From assembly GCA_022072085.1 (NCBI GenBank), contig JAJVII010000033.1, positions 43,026 through 107,025 of the forward strand: 64,000 nt of DNA, read 5' to 3'. This DNA comes from Phycisphaerae bacterium. Lineage in GTDB: Bacteria; Planctomycetota; Phycisphaerae; JAJVII01. The translations under genes were made by a program, and so were the position numbers. Below the pieces are notes generated by a model that searched no databases, was not told where the DNA came from, and worked only from the letters and a program-made list of their open reading frames with translations. Within the stretch, counting starts at the first letter, position 1. Each line of letters opens with the position of its first letter. Positions 1 through 9,466 of the stretch are shown piece by piece.

Positions 1-894
1 GGCGTTGAGGACCGGCCAGTCGGCCTGGTCCACGGCCTCGGCCATCATGGCGCCCAGGCCCGGAATGCCGAAATACCGCTCCAGCAGCAGCGAACCCAGG
101 AACAGGAACGGGATGATGACGACCACCTGCGTGATGATCGGGATCATGGCGTTCTTGAGGACGTGGCGGAACATGACGGAGGTTTCGCCGACGCCCTTGG
201 CGCGGGCAGTGCGGACGTAGTCGGCGTTGCTCTCGTCGAGCATGACCGTGCGGTAGAACCGCACCCCGCCGCCCAGGCCGGCGATGACGCCCAGCACGAC
301 GGGCAGCGCGACATAGCGGAGCACGCCGGGGCCGAAATGACTGGGATAGCCGCTGATGGGGAACCAGCCCAGCTTGTAGGCCAGGTAGTACTGCCCGAAA
401 ATGATGAACGCCAGGAAGGGGAAACTCATGCCCAGCAGCGAGAGCACGACGATCAGGCGGTCGAGAATGCGGCCGCGCTGAAACGCGCAGACCATGGCGA
501 TGGTGATCTCCAGGAACAGCGCGATGATGAACGAGGGAATCTGGATCGCCAGACTCGGGCCGGCACCGTTCTTGACCATCGTGCTGATGTCCTGCTTGTA
601 CTGGGTCGACTGGCCGAAATTGAGCGTGAACGTGTCTTTGAAGTGGTTAAAGAGCTGATTGTCCGCGAATTCACGGTAGTCGCCCTTGTGCAGAGCCGAG
701 AACTGCGGCCAGAGCGGTTTGTCGAATCCGAGCTGGTGGCGGAGTTCGTCCTTGTATTCTTTGGTGGCCAGCTTGCCGGCAATCCGGTCGGTCGGGTCGC
801 CGCTGATGGCACGGAAGAGCAGGAACGTGATCAGGACGATCCCGATCAGAATGGGAATGACGTATAGCAGCCTGCGGATGATGTAGGCGGTCAT
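1..894 (-). CDS. Peptide ABC transporter permease, DppB/OppB type (3' end outside window)
   Basis: Inner-membrane permease subunit of a di/oligopeptide importer. Reading the minus strand from the ATG at 894 gives an open frame of 298 codons with no stop before the window edge. The N-terminus MTAYIIRRLLYVIPILIG is the usual DppB opening helix. The EAA loop that contacts the ATPase is visible as DYVRTARAKGVGE (complement of about 190-225), followed by the conserved FRHVLKNAMIP stretch. About 30-40 C-terminal residues should lie off the left edge. It begins 6 bp after the stop of the upstream binding-protein gene, so it is the next gene of the same operon. A second OppC is expected beyond the edge. 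The substrate could be peptides or another oligomer; the family does not settle it. Confidence 0.9.
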   Translation of the reverse strand, partial: MTAYIIRRLLYVIPILIGIVLITFLLFRAISGDPTDRIAGKLATKEYKDELRHQLGFDKPLWPQFSALHKGDYREFADNQLFNHFKDTFTLNFGQSTQYKQDISTMVKNGAGPSLAIQIPSFIIALFLEITIAMVCAFQRGRILDRLIVVLSLLGMSFPFLAFIIFGQYYLAYKLGWFPISGYPSHFGPGVLRYVALPVVLGVIAGLGGGVRFYRTVMLDESNADYVRTARAKGVGETSVMFRHVLKNAMIPIITQVVVIIPFLFLGSLLLERYFGIPGLGAMMAEAVDQADWPVLNA

Positions 895-900
895 CGGGCG

Positions 901-2694
901 TCACTCGCTCTCTTTCAGCCGCCGTTTCCGCAAGGCCATGTCAACCCGCTGATACTTGAGCGTTCCATTGGCGAAGTCATTCGGCTTGTAGTTCTTCAGC
1001 CAGTCGTAGTGGAGGATGAACGCCAGCCGATAGTGCGTGATCAGCCACGGGCAATCCTCTATGACGATATCCTCCATCTTCTGATACAGCGGGATGCGAT
1101 CATTCAGGCTGGGCAGCCCCTTGGCCTGCTCGTAGAGCCGATCGAACTCAGGATTGCTGTAGTTGGTCCCGTTGGGCCCGGGAGATCGGTTCTTGCTGTA
1201 GAACAGCAGCAGGAACGATTCGGCGTCGGGGTAATCGGCGACCCAGCCCAGACCGAACAACTGGTGGCTGCGTGTCTTCTGGGCCTCCTGGAATCGAGGC
1301 CAGGTCATGTAGTCCACCTCGACGTCCAGCCCGATCTGCTTCATCTGGATGCGGAAGAACTTGCCCATCTGCGTGACCGTGGTGTCGGTCCCGCCCAACG
1401 CCAGGCGCATGGGCGGAATCGGGCCGCCCTGGATCTTCTCGGCCTCGGCCAGTTTCGCCTTGGCCAGGTCCAGGTCGAACGCAACATACGGATTGACCTT
1501 GTCCGTCCGATAGCCGGGGAACATCGAAGGGATGGGGCCCTTGGGGAGTTCGCCACGGCCGTTGAGGAAGGTGTCGATGTAGACCTGGCGATTGAACGCC
1601 AGGCTCATCGCCTGACGTAGCGGCTTGTTCGTGCCGATCACCGGGTCGTCCATGTTGAAGCCGTAGTAGTAGACCGACGGGTCCTTGAACTTGTTCAGGG
1701 AGATGCCTTTCCTGGCCAGGTCCGGGCTCAACTCGCGGTCGACGGTGATCGCCTGCGAGAAGTTGTCCTTGGGGATGCCGGCCGAGTCGATGTTGCCCTT
1801 GAGGAAGTTCAGCCAGTAAGGCTGGTCCTCCTCGATGATGCTCCACTCGACCCGGTCGATGAAGGGGATGCGCTTGCCCGCATCGTCGAGGAAGCCGGCT
1901 TCCTTGTCGCCCGGCTCGCCCTCGGTGGGATAGTGCTCTCCGCGGAAGTTGGGGTTGCGGATCATCGAGAAGCTGCTCTTGCCGGCGTAGCCGCCCACCA
2001 GGATGTATGGCCCTGTGCCAACGGGATGGTTGGCGATCTCGCTGTCGTATCTCTCGACAACCTCCCGGGCCACCGCCGCCGTCGGCAGGTGGGCCAGCCA
2101 GTAGAGCAGGAAGTTGTGCGGTTTGGTCAGCTTGATCTGAAGCGTGTGACTGTCCAGCGCCTTGAGTCCTTCGACCTCGCGGTCGTAGTCCACGTGGTTG
2201 TTGTTGGCGGTGTAGTCGCGGAACTCGTCCAGCCCGACGACGTAACCGGCGAACACCGCGGAGTAGTTCGTCGAACGGTTATTCAGATCGGCCATCCGCT
2301 TCCACGAGTAGACGAAGTCCTGGGCCAGCAGCTCACGGCCCCTGCCCTCCCGGAAGGCCGGATCGTCGGCGAACCGTATCCCCTTGCGGATCGGGATGGT
2401 CCAGGTCATCTGGTCGTCGCTGATCGTGGGCATGTCGTCGGCCAGCAGGGGGATGACCTCGTAGGGCCGCTTGAGGTACGCATAGGTGTAGAGAGTTTCG
2501 AAGATCTGGCTGCCGACCGACGAACTGGTCGTGTCGCCGATGTCCTGGGGGTCCAGCCCGCGAATCTTGGAGCCCAGCGCGATGTGGCGGACCATTTCGC
2601 CCGCGTCATCGCCGCTCGAGGAGAGCATGGGAATGATGATGAACGCCGCCGCGAACAGGGCCGCCAGCACGCCGATTCCGATCCATAGCTTCAT
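901..2694 (-). CDS. Extracytoplasmic peptide-binding protein, SBP_bac_5 (OppA/DppA) family
   Basis: Captures peptides outside the inner membrane and delivers them to the neighbouring permeases. The 597-residue product is within the family range. It starts with one hydrophobic segment (about residues 4-25) and has no lipobox Cys, so it is probably held by an uncleaved N-terminal anchor. The SBP_bac_5 body follows: an early SKIRGLDPQDIGD segment, the conserved WTIPIRKGIRFADDP strand near residue 95, and the C-terminal region ending near DCPWLITHYRL. It lies 27 bp downstream of the OppC gene and 6 bp upstream of the next OppB, all co-directional. It is a diverged paralogue of the binding protein at 4640-6373, so this is the second copy of the unit. 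Confidence 0.9.
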   Translation of the reverse strand: MKLWIGIGVLAALFAAAFIIIPMLSSSGDDAGEMVRHIALGSKIRGLDPQDIGDTTSSSVGSQIFETLYTYAYLKRPYEVIPLLADDMPTISDDQMTWTIPIRKGIRFADDPAFREGRGRELLAQDFVYSWKRMADLNNRSTNYSAVFAGYVVGLDEFRDYTANNNHVDYDREVEGLKALDSHTLQIKLTKPHNFLLYWLAHLPTAAVAREVVERYDSEIANHPVGTGPYILVGGYAGKSSFSMIRNPNFRGEHYPTEGEPGDKEAGFLDDAGKRIPFIDRVEWSIIEEDQPYWLNFLKGNIDSAGIPKDNFSQAITVDRELSPDLARKGISLNKFKDPSVYYYGFNMDDPVIGTNKPLRQAMSLAFNRQVYIDTFLNGRGELPKGPIPSMFPGYRTDKVNPYVAFDLDLAKAKLAEAEKIQGGPIPPMRLALGGTDTTVTQMGKFFRIQMKQIGLDVEVDYMTWPRFQEAQKTRSHQLFGLGWVADYPDAESFLLLFYSKNRSPGPNGTNYSNPEFDRLYEQAKGLPSLNDRIPLYQKMEDIVIEDCPWLITHYRLAFILHYDWLKNYKPNDFANGTLKYQRVDMALRKRRLKESE

Positions 2695-2721
2695 GGTCAG
2701 ACTCCCGGTCCGGGATTCCGC

Positions 2722-3672
2722 TTATTTCCGCCGCTTCAATTGCGGGTCGAAGGCGTCCCGCAGGCCGTCGCCTATCAGGTTCAGGCTCAACAGCGTCGCC
2801 GCCAGCATCAGGCAGGGGAAAAACACCAGCCACCAGCGACTGATTACCGGGTTCATTGCGGCCACGCCGTCGCTGGCCAAGGAACCCCAACTGGCCATGG
2901 GCGCCTGCACGCCGATCCCCAGGAAGCTCAGGAACGACTCCTGGAGAATCGCCTGGGGGATGATCAACGTCGCGTATACGATAATCGGACCCAGCAGGTT
3001 TGGCAACAAGTGGACCCGGATGATCCGCCACGGACCGGCCCCGGCTGCCACCGCCGCCGCAACGTAGTCGTTGTTCTTCAGGCTGAGCACCTGCCCGCGC
3101 ACGACCCGGGCCATCGTCAGCCAACTCACCGCCCCGATCGCCAGAAACAGCACGATGACGCTCGCGGTCCCCGTCGCCGGTTGATCCCTGCTGCCCAGAA
3201 TCTCGGCCAACGGTGTCTCGAACGCCACCTTGATCAGGATCACCAGCAGGATGTACGGCAGGCCGTAGAGCACGTCCACAAAGCGCATCATCACGCCGTC
3301 GATTCGCCCGCCGAAGTAGCCGGCCACCGCGCCCCACGTCACGCCGATGGTCACCGAAATCAACGCCGCCATCAGCCCGACGGCCAGGCTCAGGCCCCCG
3401 CCGTAGAGCGTGCGGACCATCAGGTCGCGCCCCAGACGGTCCCTGCCGAAGAGGTGGCTCATGCTCGGCCGTTCCAGCACGTGGGCGAGATCCTGCCGGT
3501 CGTAACGCTTGTCGTGGCGGGCGTAGAGGAATCCCACCAGCGACGCCGACACCTCGATCGCCAGCAGGGCCATGCCCAGCCAGACCATCTTGCTCCGCCA
3601 GAAGCGGCGCATCGCCCGGCGGGCCGGCGAGTCGGATGTCCGGTCGATGCCGAGGGCGGCGGCGCGGCTCAT
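2722..3672 (-). CDS. Peptide ABC transporter permease, OppC/DppC type
   Basis: Second membrane subunit of the peptide importer. I chose the ATG at 3672, giving MSRAAALGIDRTSDSP and 316 residues, because it overlaps the upstream stop codon (ATGA) as expected for translational coupling; the open frame extends further only as an out-of-frame read over the upstream gene. OppC hallmarks are an N-terminal single helix (about residues 27-46), the HLFGRDRLGRDLMVRTLYGG segment found in almost all OppC proteins, and a late EAA loop region (NNDYVAAAVAAGAGPWRI). The C-terminus NLIGDGLRDAFDPQLKRRK is also typical. It pairs with the OppB gene at 3669-4643. Confidence 0.93.
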   Translation of the reverse strand: MSRAAALGIDRTSDSPARRAMRRFWRSKMVWLGMALLAIEVSASLVGFLYARHDKRYDRQDLAHVLERPSMSHLFGRDRLGRDLMVRTLYGGGLSLAVGLMAALISVTIGVTWGAVAGYFGGRIDGVMMRFVDVLYGLPYILLVILIKVAFETPLAEILGSRDQPATGTASVIVLFLAIGAVSWLTMARVVRGQVLSLKNNDYVAAAVAAGAGPWRIIRVHLLPNLLGPIIVYATLIIPQAILQESFLSFLGIGVQAPMASWGSLASDGVAAMNPVISRWWLVFFPCLMLAATLLSLNLIGDGLRDAFDPQLKRRK

Positions 3673-4643
3673 GGCTGGCCCTCCAGGTGAATCCGTGGGT
3701 CCAGCCAGTGATACGCGAGGTCCACGATCAGGTTGGCCACGATCAGCAGCGTCGAGTAGATCAGCACCGTCCCGAGGATCAGGGCGTAGTCCTTGCTGGT
3801 GACCGAGTCCACGAACGCCCTGCCGATGCCGGGCACGTCGAATATCTGCTCGACGACGAAGCTGCCGGTCAGGATGCTCGCGGTGGCCGGCCCCAGGAAG
3901 CTCATCACCGGCAGGAAGGCCTGCTTGAACGCGTGCTTGAGGACCACCTGGCTGCCGGGCAGCCCCTTGGCCCGGGCGGTGCGGATGTGATCCTGGCTGA
4001 GCACGTCCAGCATCCCTGCCCGCATCAGCCTGCCGATGTAGGCCGTGAACGGCAGGCTCAGCGCCACCCCCGGCAGCACGAGCTGGCTGGGCGAGCCCCA
4101 TCCGCCGACGGGGAACAGCGGCCAGGCGAACGCGAACATCCACAGCAGCACGGCCCCGATGACGAACAGCGGCAGGCTGATGCCGATCAGGGCGTAGACC
4201 GTCACGAGGTAGTCGATCGGGCCGTGGCTGTAGACCCCGGCCAGGATCCCCAGCGTACAGCCGACCAGGACCGACAGGCAGAGCGCGAACGCCCCCAGCA
4301 GCAGCGACCGCGGCAGGGCGTGGCCGATGATCTCGCTGACGGTCATGTCCTCGAACTGGCTGGACAGGCCCAAGTCGCCGTGGACGACGAGTCGGCTGAG
4401 GAAGCCCCAGTACATGCGGCCGTTGTCGGCCCACCGCTGGGCGAAGGTCTGGTCCTTCAGTTCCTCCGGGCTGCGGATGATCACGCCGTAGCGTTCGGCG
4501 ATGAGCTTCTTGTTCTCCGCGGGCGTCTTGTCGCCGACGAACGGATTGCCCCCGTGCATGGAGATCAGCGCAAACGTGACCGTGTAGATCACCAGCAGGA
4601 TCAGCGGGAGTTGAATCAGTCTGCGAAGGATGTAGGCGGTCAC
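3669..4643 (-). CDS. Peptide ABC transporter permease, OppB/DppB type
   Basis: Inner-membrane permease partner of the OppC gene that follows it. The start is a GTG at 4643 (VTAYILRRLIQLPLIL), overlapping the stop of the binding-protein gene by 3 bp; there is no good ATG nearby and the same MTAYIIRRL opening occurs in the second OppB at 894, which supports this start. The protein has 324 residues with six predicted membrane segments. The EAA loop is visible as DHIRTARAKGLPGSQ, and the conserved FDVPGIGRAFVDSV motif lies near the C-terminus. The gene overlaps the OppC start by 4 bp. The order is binding protein, B, C on one transcript. Confidence 0.93.
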   Translation of the reverse strand: MTAYILRRLIQLPLILLVIYTVTFALISMHGGNPFVGDKTPAENKKLIAERYGVIIRSPEELKDQTFAQRWADNGRMYWGFLSRLVVHGDLGLSSQFEDMTVSEIIGHALPRSLLLGAFALCLSVLVGCTLGILAGVYSHGPIDYLVTVYALIGISLPLFVIGAVLLWMFAFAWPLFPVGGWGSPSQLVLPGVALSLPFTAYIGRLMRAGMLDVLSQDHIRTARAKGLPGSQVVLKHAFKQAFLPVMSFLGPATASILTGSFVVEQIFDVPGIGRAFVDSVTSKDYALILGTVLIYSTLLIVANLIVDLAYHWLDPRIHLEGQP

Positions 4644-6373
4644 TTCCTGCCCACCCCCTTGAGCATGATCTGTTGCTTGGGGTTGTCCCAGATGCCCGTG
4701 ATGTTCTCGCGATACAGCAGTTGGCCAACGTACTGGTAGACCGGGATCACCCCCACCTGCCCGTCCACGAGGATTTTCTCGGCCTGCTCCAGCATGGCGA
4801 AGCGTTTGGCCGGGTCGGTCTCGGCCGCCGCGTCGGCCAGCAGGCGGTCGTATTCCGGCACATCGAACTGGCCGTCGTTGTTGCCGTCGCCGGAGCGGAA
4901 CATCTCGAGGAAGCCGTTGGGGTCGGAATAGTCGGTGAACCAGCCGCTGCGGGCGATCTCGAACTTGTGCTCGTCCATTCGCTGGCCCGCGACGGTGAGC
5001 ACGAGCCCTTCCAGCCGCACGTCGATACCCAGTTCCTTTCGCCAGACGTTGCAGACGTACTGAGCGATCAGCTCGTGCTCCTTGGAGGTGTTGAACAGCA
5101 GGCTCATCGGGGGGAACCCCTTGCCGCCTGGATAGCCCGCCTCGGCCAGCAGCCGCCGGGCCGCTTCGGGGTCGAACGCGGGCCCCTCCTGCGGCCGGTA
5201 CTCGACGCGCCGGCCGGATGCATCGGTCGTGAACAGCCCCGGCGTGACGAACGACCGCTGGGCCCGCTGGCCGCCCGCGGTGATCTGCGTGACGATCCGC
5301 TCGCGATCGACGCAACTGGCCAGCGCCCGGCGGACGAGCACATTGTCCAACGGCGGCTGCTTGCAGTTGAGCCGATAGTAGTAGGTCCCGTGCACGGGAA
5401 AGACGTGCAGGTCGGGCCGTTCGCCCTGGGCCTTGAGCCGCAGGAGTTCCTTGCTCACGTCCCCCGGCAGGGTGGTCAGCAGGTCGGCCCCGCCGGTCTG
5501 GTAGATGCAGAATTGCGTGCTGGGGTCCTCGGTCGCCCGCAGTTCGATTCGCTGGCTGGGCACGTGCTCGCGGTCCCAGTAGTGCGGGTTCCGCCTGAGA
5601 AGGAGTCGCCGGCGGAACTCCCATCGCTCCAGCATGAACGGCCCGTTGCTGACCAGGTTCGGCGGCTTGAGCCAATCTGTCGCGTAGTACGGCGGCGCGT
5701 TGGAGGGGTGCTCCAGGAACGGCTGCATTGACCCGGCGTGCAGCGGCAGGAACGTCGCGAAGGCGACCAGTTCGGGGAAGTAGGCGACCGGCCTGGCCAG
5801 CGTAACTTCCAGCGTCCGGTCGTCGGGGCAGCGGATGGCGACCGTGGCCGCGTCGGGCTGCGGCGGCGGTGATGCAAACTTCGCCCGTTCGTCGGCTGTG
5901 CCCCAGCGGCCGGCCTGGTAGTCCTTCATGCGGGCGTAGTATTCCTCCGCCCCGTCGATCAGCGTCATGTAGGTGTAGTAGTCGCTTGCGTTGACGGGAT
6001 CCAGCACGCGCAGCCAGGCAAAGCGGAAGTCGCCGGACACCACCGGGTCGCCGTTGGACCACCGCACGTCGGCCCGCAGATGAAAGGTGTAGGTTCGCCC
6101 GTCCGGCGAGATCTCGTACCGCTCAGCCACGCCGGGGATGACCGCCAGCGTCCGGGGGTCGGTCGTCAGCAGCCCTTCCCACAGTCCGTAGGCCGTGCGG
6201 ATGTCGTGCATCCAACTCATGCGGGCGGGGTCGAGGTTCTTCACCGGCGCGCCGTTGAGCAGGACCACGTCGGCCCGCGGCTGCGCCGACGTCAGCGCCA
6301 GCACGCCGACCAGGGCCAGCACGACCAGCAGCGCGGTGATGACCAGAAACTTGTACATGCGCTGATACCGCAA
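4640..6373 (-). CDS. Extracytoplasmic peptide-binding protein, SBP_bac_5 (OppA) family
   Basis: First gene of the visible peptide-uptake operon. The product (577 residues from the ATG at 6373; an ATG at 6358, MYKFLVITALL, is an equally possible start) has one hydrophobic N-terminal segment and no lipobox Cys, suggesting a membrane anchor or a cleaved Sec signal after TSAQPRA. SBP_bac_5 features are LNGAPVKNLDPARMSWMHD near residue 40, RTYTFHLRADVRWSNGDPV near residue 93, and the late FEIARSGWFTDYSDPNGFLE segment typical of OppA. Its stop overlaps the GTG start of the OppB gene. No transporter ATPase is visible; the ATPase genes would be beyond the left edge or elsewhere. Confidence 0.9.
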   Translation of the reverse strand: MRYQRMYKFLVITALLVVLALVGVLALTSAQPRADVVLLNGAPVKNLDPARMSWMHDIRTAYGLWEGLLTTDPRTLAVIPGVAERYEISPDGRTYTFHLRADVRWSNGDPVVSGDFRFAWLRVLDPVNASDYYTYMTLIDGAEEYYARMKDYQAGRWGTADERAKFASPPPQPDAATVAIRCPDDRTLEVTLARPVAYFPELVAFATFLPLHAGSMQPFLEHPSNAPPYYATDWLKPPNLVSNGPFMLERWEFRRRLLLRRNPHYWDREHVPSQRIELRATEDPSTQFCIYQTGGADLLTTLPGDVSKELLRLKAQGERPDLHVFPVHGTYYYRLNCKQPPLDNVLVRRALASCVDRERIVTQITAGGQRAQRSFVTPGLFTTDASGRRVEYRPQEGPAFDPEAARRLLAEAGYPGGKGFPPMSLLFNTSKEHELIAQYVCNVWRKELGIDVRLEGLVLTVAGQRMDEHKFEIARSGWFTDYSDPNGFLEMFRSGDGNNDGQFDVPEYDRLLADAAAETDPAKRFAMLEQAEKILVDGQVGVIPVYQYVGQLLYRENITGIWDNPKQQIMLKGVGRK

Positions 6374-6440
6374 ATGGCCGCCCGCCCGGGGGTCAGCCGA
6401 AATCCTGTCGCGGGGCGCCGTGGCGGCGCGGGCGATGCGG

Positions 6441-7616
6441 CTAGTTTGGCTGGGAGGTGCTGTTGGCGCCGGAAGACGCCGGCGGGGTCAACTCCTTGGC
6501 CGGTTCGCGCACGCCCAGGCTCTTGAGCACGAAGTCCGGCTCGCCCTTGGCGCCGACCAGTTGGTTGACGTCGAGTTGCAGGAACAGCCAGCGTCCCTCC
6601 GAGAGGTCCTCCCGGGTCTTGGCGTTCAGCTTCTGCAACCGGACCGCCGTCCGCTGATCGTTGGTCCCCAGCAGCAACTCGTCGGACGCCGCCAGCACGG
6701 CCTTGGCAGCCTGCGTGGCCACCTCAGCCAGGTCCTCCTGCTGCGACTCGGTCAGTTTTTCGGACTCGGCGTTGCCCAGCAGGGAGACAGCGTACTTGAG
6801 GAGTTGCCCGTCGAGTTCCAGCAGCCTGGCGCGGATGATCCCGTCCGTGCGGTAGTTCTTCATCCAGTCCGCGGCCACCGCGACGCCGTGGGCCTCGGCC
6901 CTGGCGCTGCTCAGCTTACGCTGGTCCAGCAGCGCGATCCGCGCCGCGAAGGCGTCCACGAACGCCTTATACAACTCGAGCTGTCGGTCGGGCTGGTTCA
7001 GCCGCCTGGGGTCGTTCAGCCGCAGGGCGTCGTAGATGGCCTGGGCAACGTAGACGTTGTCTTCCTTGCCGGCCTGAGTGACCAGCGCCTTGAGCGGCTG
7101 GCTCCACTGCTTGGGCAGCCCGATCGCTGCCATGTCCGCCTGCGACGCCGCCAGGCCCTGGGCCGCGCAGTAGCGAATGGCCGGGTTGGCGTTGCTCACT
7201 CCGTCGGTCAGCACCGAGACCATGTGCAGGTGGCGGATGTTGGCCAGGATCAGCGCAACGTTCACGGCCGTCAGCGGATCCTTGCTGTCAAGGTATTTCC
7301 GCATGTCGTCGGCCAGGATCGGCACCACGTCGCGCCGCCGCTGGCCGCCCAGCTTGGCGTTCTGCGGACCGACGTTGTCGACGATCTCCTGGCGGGCGGT
7401 GGCCCGCTCGCTGGCCGAGATGTTGCCGCGCGTGTTGGCCAGCGTCTCAAGCCGGGTGTCGATCCAGGCCTTGACCTTCACGTGTTCGTCGGGCGTCAGG
7501 CCGTCACTGCTGGTGAACAGGGGTGAGATGTTGACCGCCGTGTCGCCCTGTGCCGCCAGGGTCGCGGGAATGCTGAGCAGGGCCATCGCCAGCAGCAACA
7601 CGTGGAGGTGCCTCAT
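6441..7616 (-). CDS. Secreted HEAT-like helical protein, function unknown
   Basis: I do not recognise a specific family. The 391-residue product begins with a clear Sec signal peptide (MRHLHVLLLAMALLSIPATLAAQ) and is then almost entirely helical. Around residues 100-165 there are HEAT-like features: a helix ending in ALILANIRH, then NPAIRYCAAQGLAAS, the pattern of proteins that sum damage or repeat counts over helical pairs. The C-terminus is low-complexity (PPASSGANSTSQPN). It is probably exported to the periplasm. It stands alone on the minus strand, separated by 67 bp from the peptide-transport operon and by 253 bp from the divergent gene at 7870, so it likely has its own promoter in that gap. 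A scaffold or chaperone role would be speculation. Confidence 0.7.
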   Translation of the reverse strand: MRHLHVLLLAMALLSIPATLAAQGDTAVNISPLFTSSDGLTPDEHVKVKAWIDTRLETLANTRGNISASERATARQEIVDNVGPQNAKLGGQRRRDVVPILADDMRKYLDSKDPLTAVNVALILANIRHLHMVSVLTDGVSNANPAIRYCAAQGLAASQADMAAIGLPKQWSQPLKALVTQAGKEDNVYVAQAIYDALRLNDPRRLNQPDRQLELYKAFVDAFAARIALLDQRKLSSARAEAHGVAVAADWMKNYRTDGIIRARLLELDGQLLKYAVSLLGNAESEKLTESQQEDLAEVATQAAKAVLAASDELLLGTNDQRTAVRLQKLNAKTREDLSEGRWLFLQLDVNQLVGAKGEPDFVLKSLGVREPAKELTPPASSGANSTSQPN

Positions 7617-7869
7617 CGACTGCTCCCAACATGCGACACGGAAATGTCGTCAGCGCGCTTAACAGCAGCATGGCACACGGCTTGCCCGCCGCCGCACCGA
7701 TCAAGTCGAAGTTAGCAGTGCCCCCCGGCGCTGTCAAGCCTCAATCCCGCGCCGCGCCGGCGGCCTATTGCCATCACCGCCGCAGCGGCCATAATGCACC
7801 GCAGGCCCGCGGCGGCGTTGCGTACGCCGCAGCCGGGGCCTCGCACCCGCACCGAAGGAGCCGCCTCGC

Positions 7870-9072
7870 ATGGACCGCAAGCTGATGCTCGAACGCGCCC
7901 GACTGGCCGCCCGCTGGGCCATCGCCAACCAGGCCCGCACCCGGCATTCCGCCGACCGCGGCCGCTACCTCCGCTCCTTCGACCGCGAGACCGGCGCCCA
8001 GCAGTTGGCCAGCAACTGGCTGCTGGGCGTTCAGATCAAGGCCCTGCTCGCCCTGCACGAGGCGACCGGGGACGACGAGTGTCTGGCCAGTTGCCGCCTG
8101 GCAGCCGCCTATCTCAAGACGCTTCAGCAAATGGACGCCCGGCAGCCGGCCGCCTACGGCTACGTCGTCGAGGTCACCCCGCAGGACTCCTCGGGCCACC
8201 CGCGCGACGCCCTGACCGCCGCGTGGGCGATGCTCCTGCTGCACCGCGCCGTCGGCGACGAGGAACTGCTCGACCGGGCGCTGCTGTTCGCCGAGTGGTT
8301 CGTCCGCTTCGGCATGGACAACGAATACCCCTACTGGACGGTCTGGATGGACCCGGCCAGGAAACCCCTGCGGCTTCGCGGCAGCTTTCATGGCGGATCG
8401 CCGGCGTTCTTCAGCGACCTGTTCGACCTGACCGGACAGGCCCGCTGGCTCGACGTTGCCCGCCGCATCGCAGACTTCCACATGACCCGGCTGCTCAAGG
8501 CCGACGGCTCGCTGCGGATTGTCGTCATGCCGGACACCGACGAGGACATCACCGGAACCGCCAGACCGATCCCCGACTACGCGCCCGATTTGGCCTGGGA
8601 GCACATGCACAAGTTCAACGACGACTTCACCGCCCTGGCGATGATGCGGCTGGGCGAACTGACCGGCGAGGCGAAGTACACCGAGGCCGGCCTGCGATTC
8701 AGCCGACACTTGCTGGCCAGCCAGCAGGCCGACGGCGGCTTCGGCGATCCGCAGGTGCCCAGCGCCTCGGGCGTCGGCGCCCTGACGCTGGCCCGGGCGG
8801 CCCAGGTCGACCCGGCCAACGCCGCCGCCTATGACGCCGGCGTCGAGAAGGCCGTCGCCCACATCCTGGGCCTCCAGGAAACCCGGAGCGACGATCCGCG
8901 GCTGCTTGGCGGGTTCTACGGCCAGTGCGACTCAGCCGACGGCGCCGACTGGCGGACGCAATACGGCCGCCGCACGACCATCCACCTGCGAACGCACGCC
9001 TACAGCAGTAGCGCCCTGGCCATGCTTGCGGGCAGATGCAGGCGGACCTACTACAACGTCGCCTGCGGGTGA
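7870..9072 (+). CDS. Alpha/alpha-toroid protein (six-hairpin glycosidase-like / squalene-cyclase-like fold)
   Basis: A 400-residue cytoplasmic protein with no signal peptide. It shows regularly spaced helical pairs typical of alpha/alpha barrels, with aromatic and acidic residues in the loops: ASNWLLGVQIKALLALHEATGD, GHPRDALTAAWAMLLLHRAVGD, LTGQARWLDVARRIADFH, and a QADGGFGDPQ motif near residue 296 of the kind seen in prenyltransferase and terpene-cyclase repeats. The fold is used by unsaturated glucuronyl hydrolases, N-acylglucosamine epimerases and cyclases. I see no motif that decides between them and do not assign a reaction. The ATG at 7870 follows a GAAGGAGCC ribosome-binding site. It converges with the gene ending at 9086. 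Confidence 0.7.
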   Translation: MDRKLMLERARLAARWAIANQARTRHSADRGRYLRSFDRETGAQQLASNWLLGVQIKALLALHEATGDDECLASCRLAAAYLKTLQQMDARQPAAYGYVVEVTPQDSSGHPRDALTAAWAMLLLHRAVGDEELLDRALLFAEWFVRFGMDNEYPYWTVWMDPARKPLRLRGSFHGGSPAFFSDLFDLTGQARWLDVARRIADFHMTRLLKADGSLRIVVMPDTDEDITGTARPIPDYAPDLAWEHMHKFNDDFTALAMMRLGELTGEAKYTEAGLRFSRHLLASQQADGGFGDPQVPSASGVGALTLARAAQVDPANAAAYDAGVEKAVAHILGLQETRSDDPRLLGGFYGQCDSADGADWRTQYGRRTTIHLRTHAYSSSALAMLAGRCRRTYYNVACG

Positions 9073-9085
9073 TGAGAGGGACGGC

Positions 9086-9466
9086 CTACGACCTGCGGGT
9101 CGCCAGCCACGACCAGAGGAACAGCAGCGCGAACAGCGCGTCGCAGACCGCGAAGGGTTTCCACATCGCCGGCAGCGGGCCAGCCGACCAGTGGTAGAAG
9201 ACCACGCCGCAGTAGCTCAGTTTCAGCCCCACGCCCGCCAGCATCAGGTTGCGGTTGGCCTCGGGCCGCACCGCCACCGCGAAGAACATCACCGCGAACA
9301 CGACCAGCAGGGCCGCGGGGAACTGCACGTAGCCCCAGTGATTCGGCGGCGTGACGCCGAAACGGTCGAACAGCGCCGGCCCAGCCAGAAGAAACGCCGC
9401 CCCAAGCAGCCCGTCATACAGACCGGCTGCCAGCCAGAGCCATCGCACGAACGTGATTCGTTTCAT
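9086..9466 (-). CDS. Small four-helix membrane protein
   Basis: Product of 126 residues from the ATG at 9466 (MKRITFVRWLWLAAGLYDG), chosen because this ATG overlaps the stop of the radical SAM gene in an ATGA arrangement; the longer open frame upstream is the shadow of that gene. Four hydrophobic segments are visible (about 7-30, 46-66, 74-95 and 104-122) with short polar loops, so it is an integral inner-membrane protein. It resembles small membrane proteins of the DUF4345/DoxX-like size class, but I cannot assign a family. The tight coupling to the radical SAM enzyme, and a second small four-helix protein on that gene's other side, suggest the three work together at the membrane. Confidence 0.72.
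   Translation of the reverse strand: MKRITFVRWLWLAAGLYDGLLGAAFLLAGPALFDRFGVTPPNHWGYVQFPAALLVVFAVMFFAVAVRPEANRNLMLAGVGLKLSYCGVVFYHWSAGPLPAMWKPFAVCDALFALLFLWSWLATRRS

Noticed and set aside
163..867. Long open frame on the plus strand
   Set aside because: Shadow of the minus-strand permease gene in GC-rich DNA; no family, no ribosome-binding site, low-complexity composition.
3636..4739. Long plus-strand frame opposite the permease genes
   Set aside because: Antisense shadow; composition is Arg/Gln/His/Asp-rich, typical of complementary GC-rich codons.
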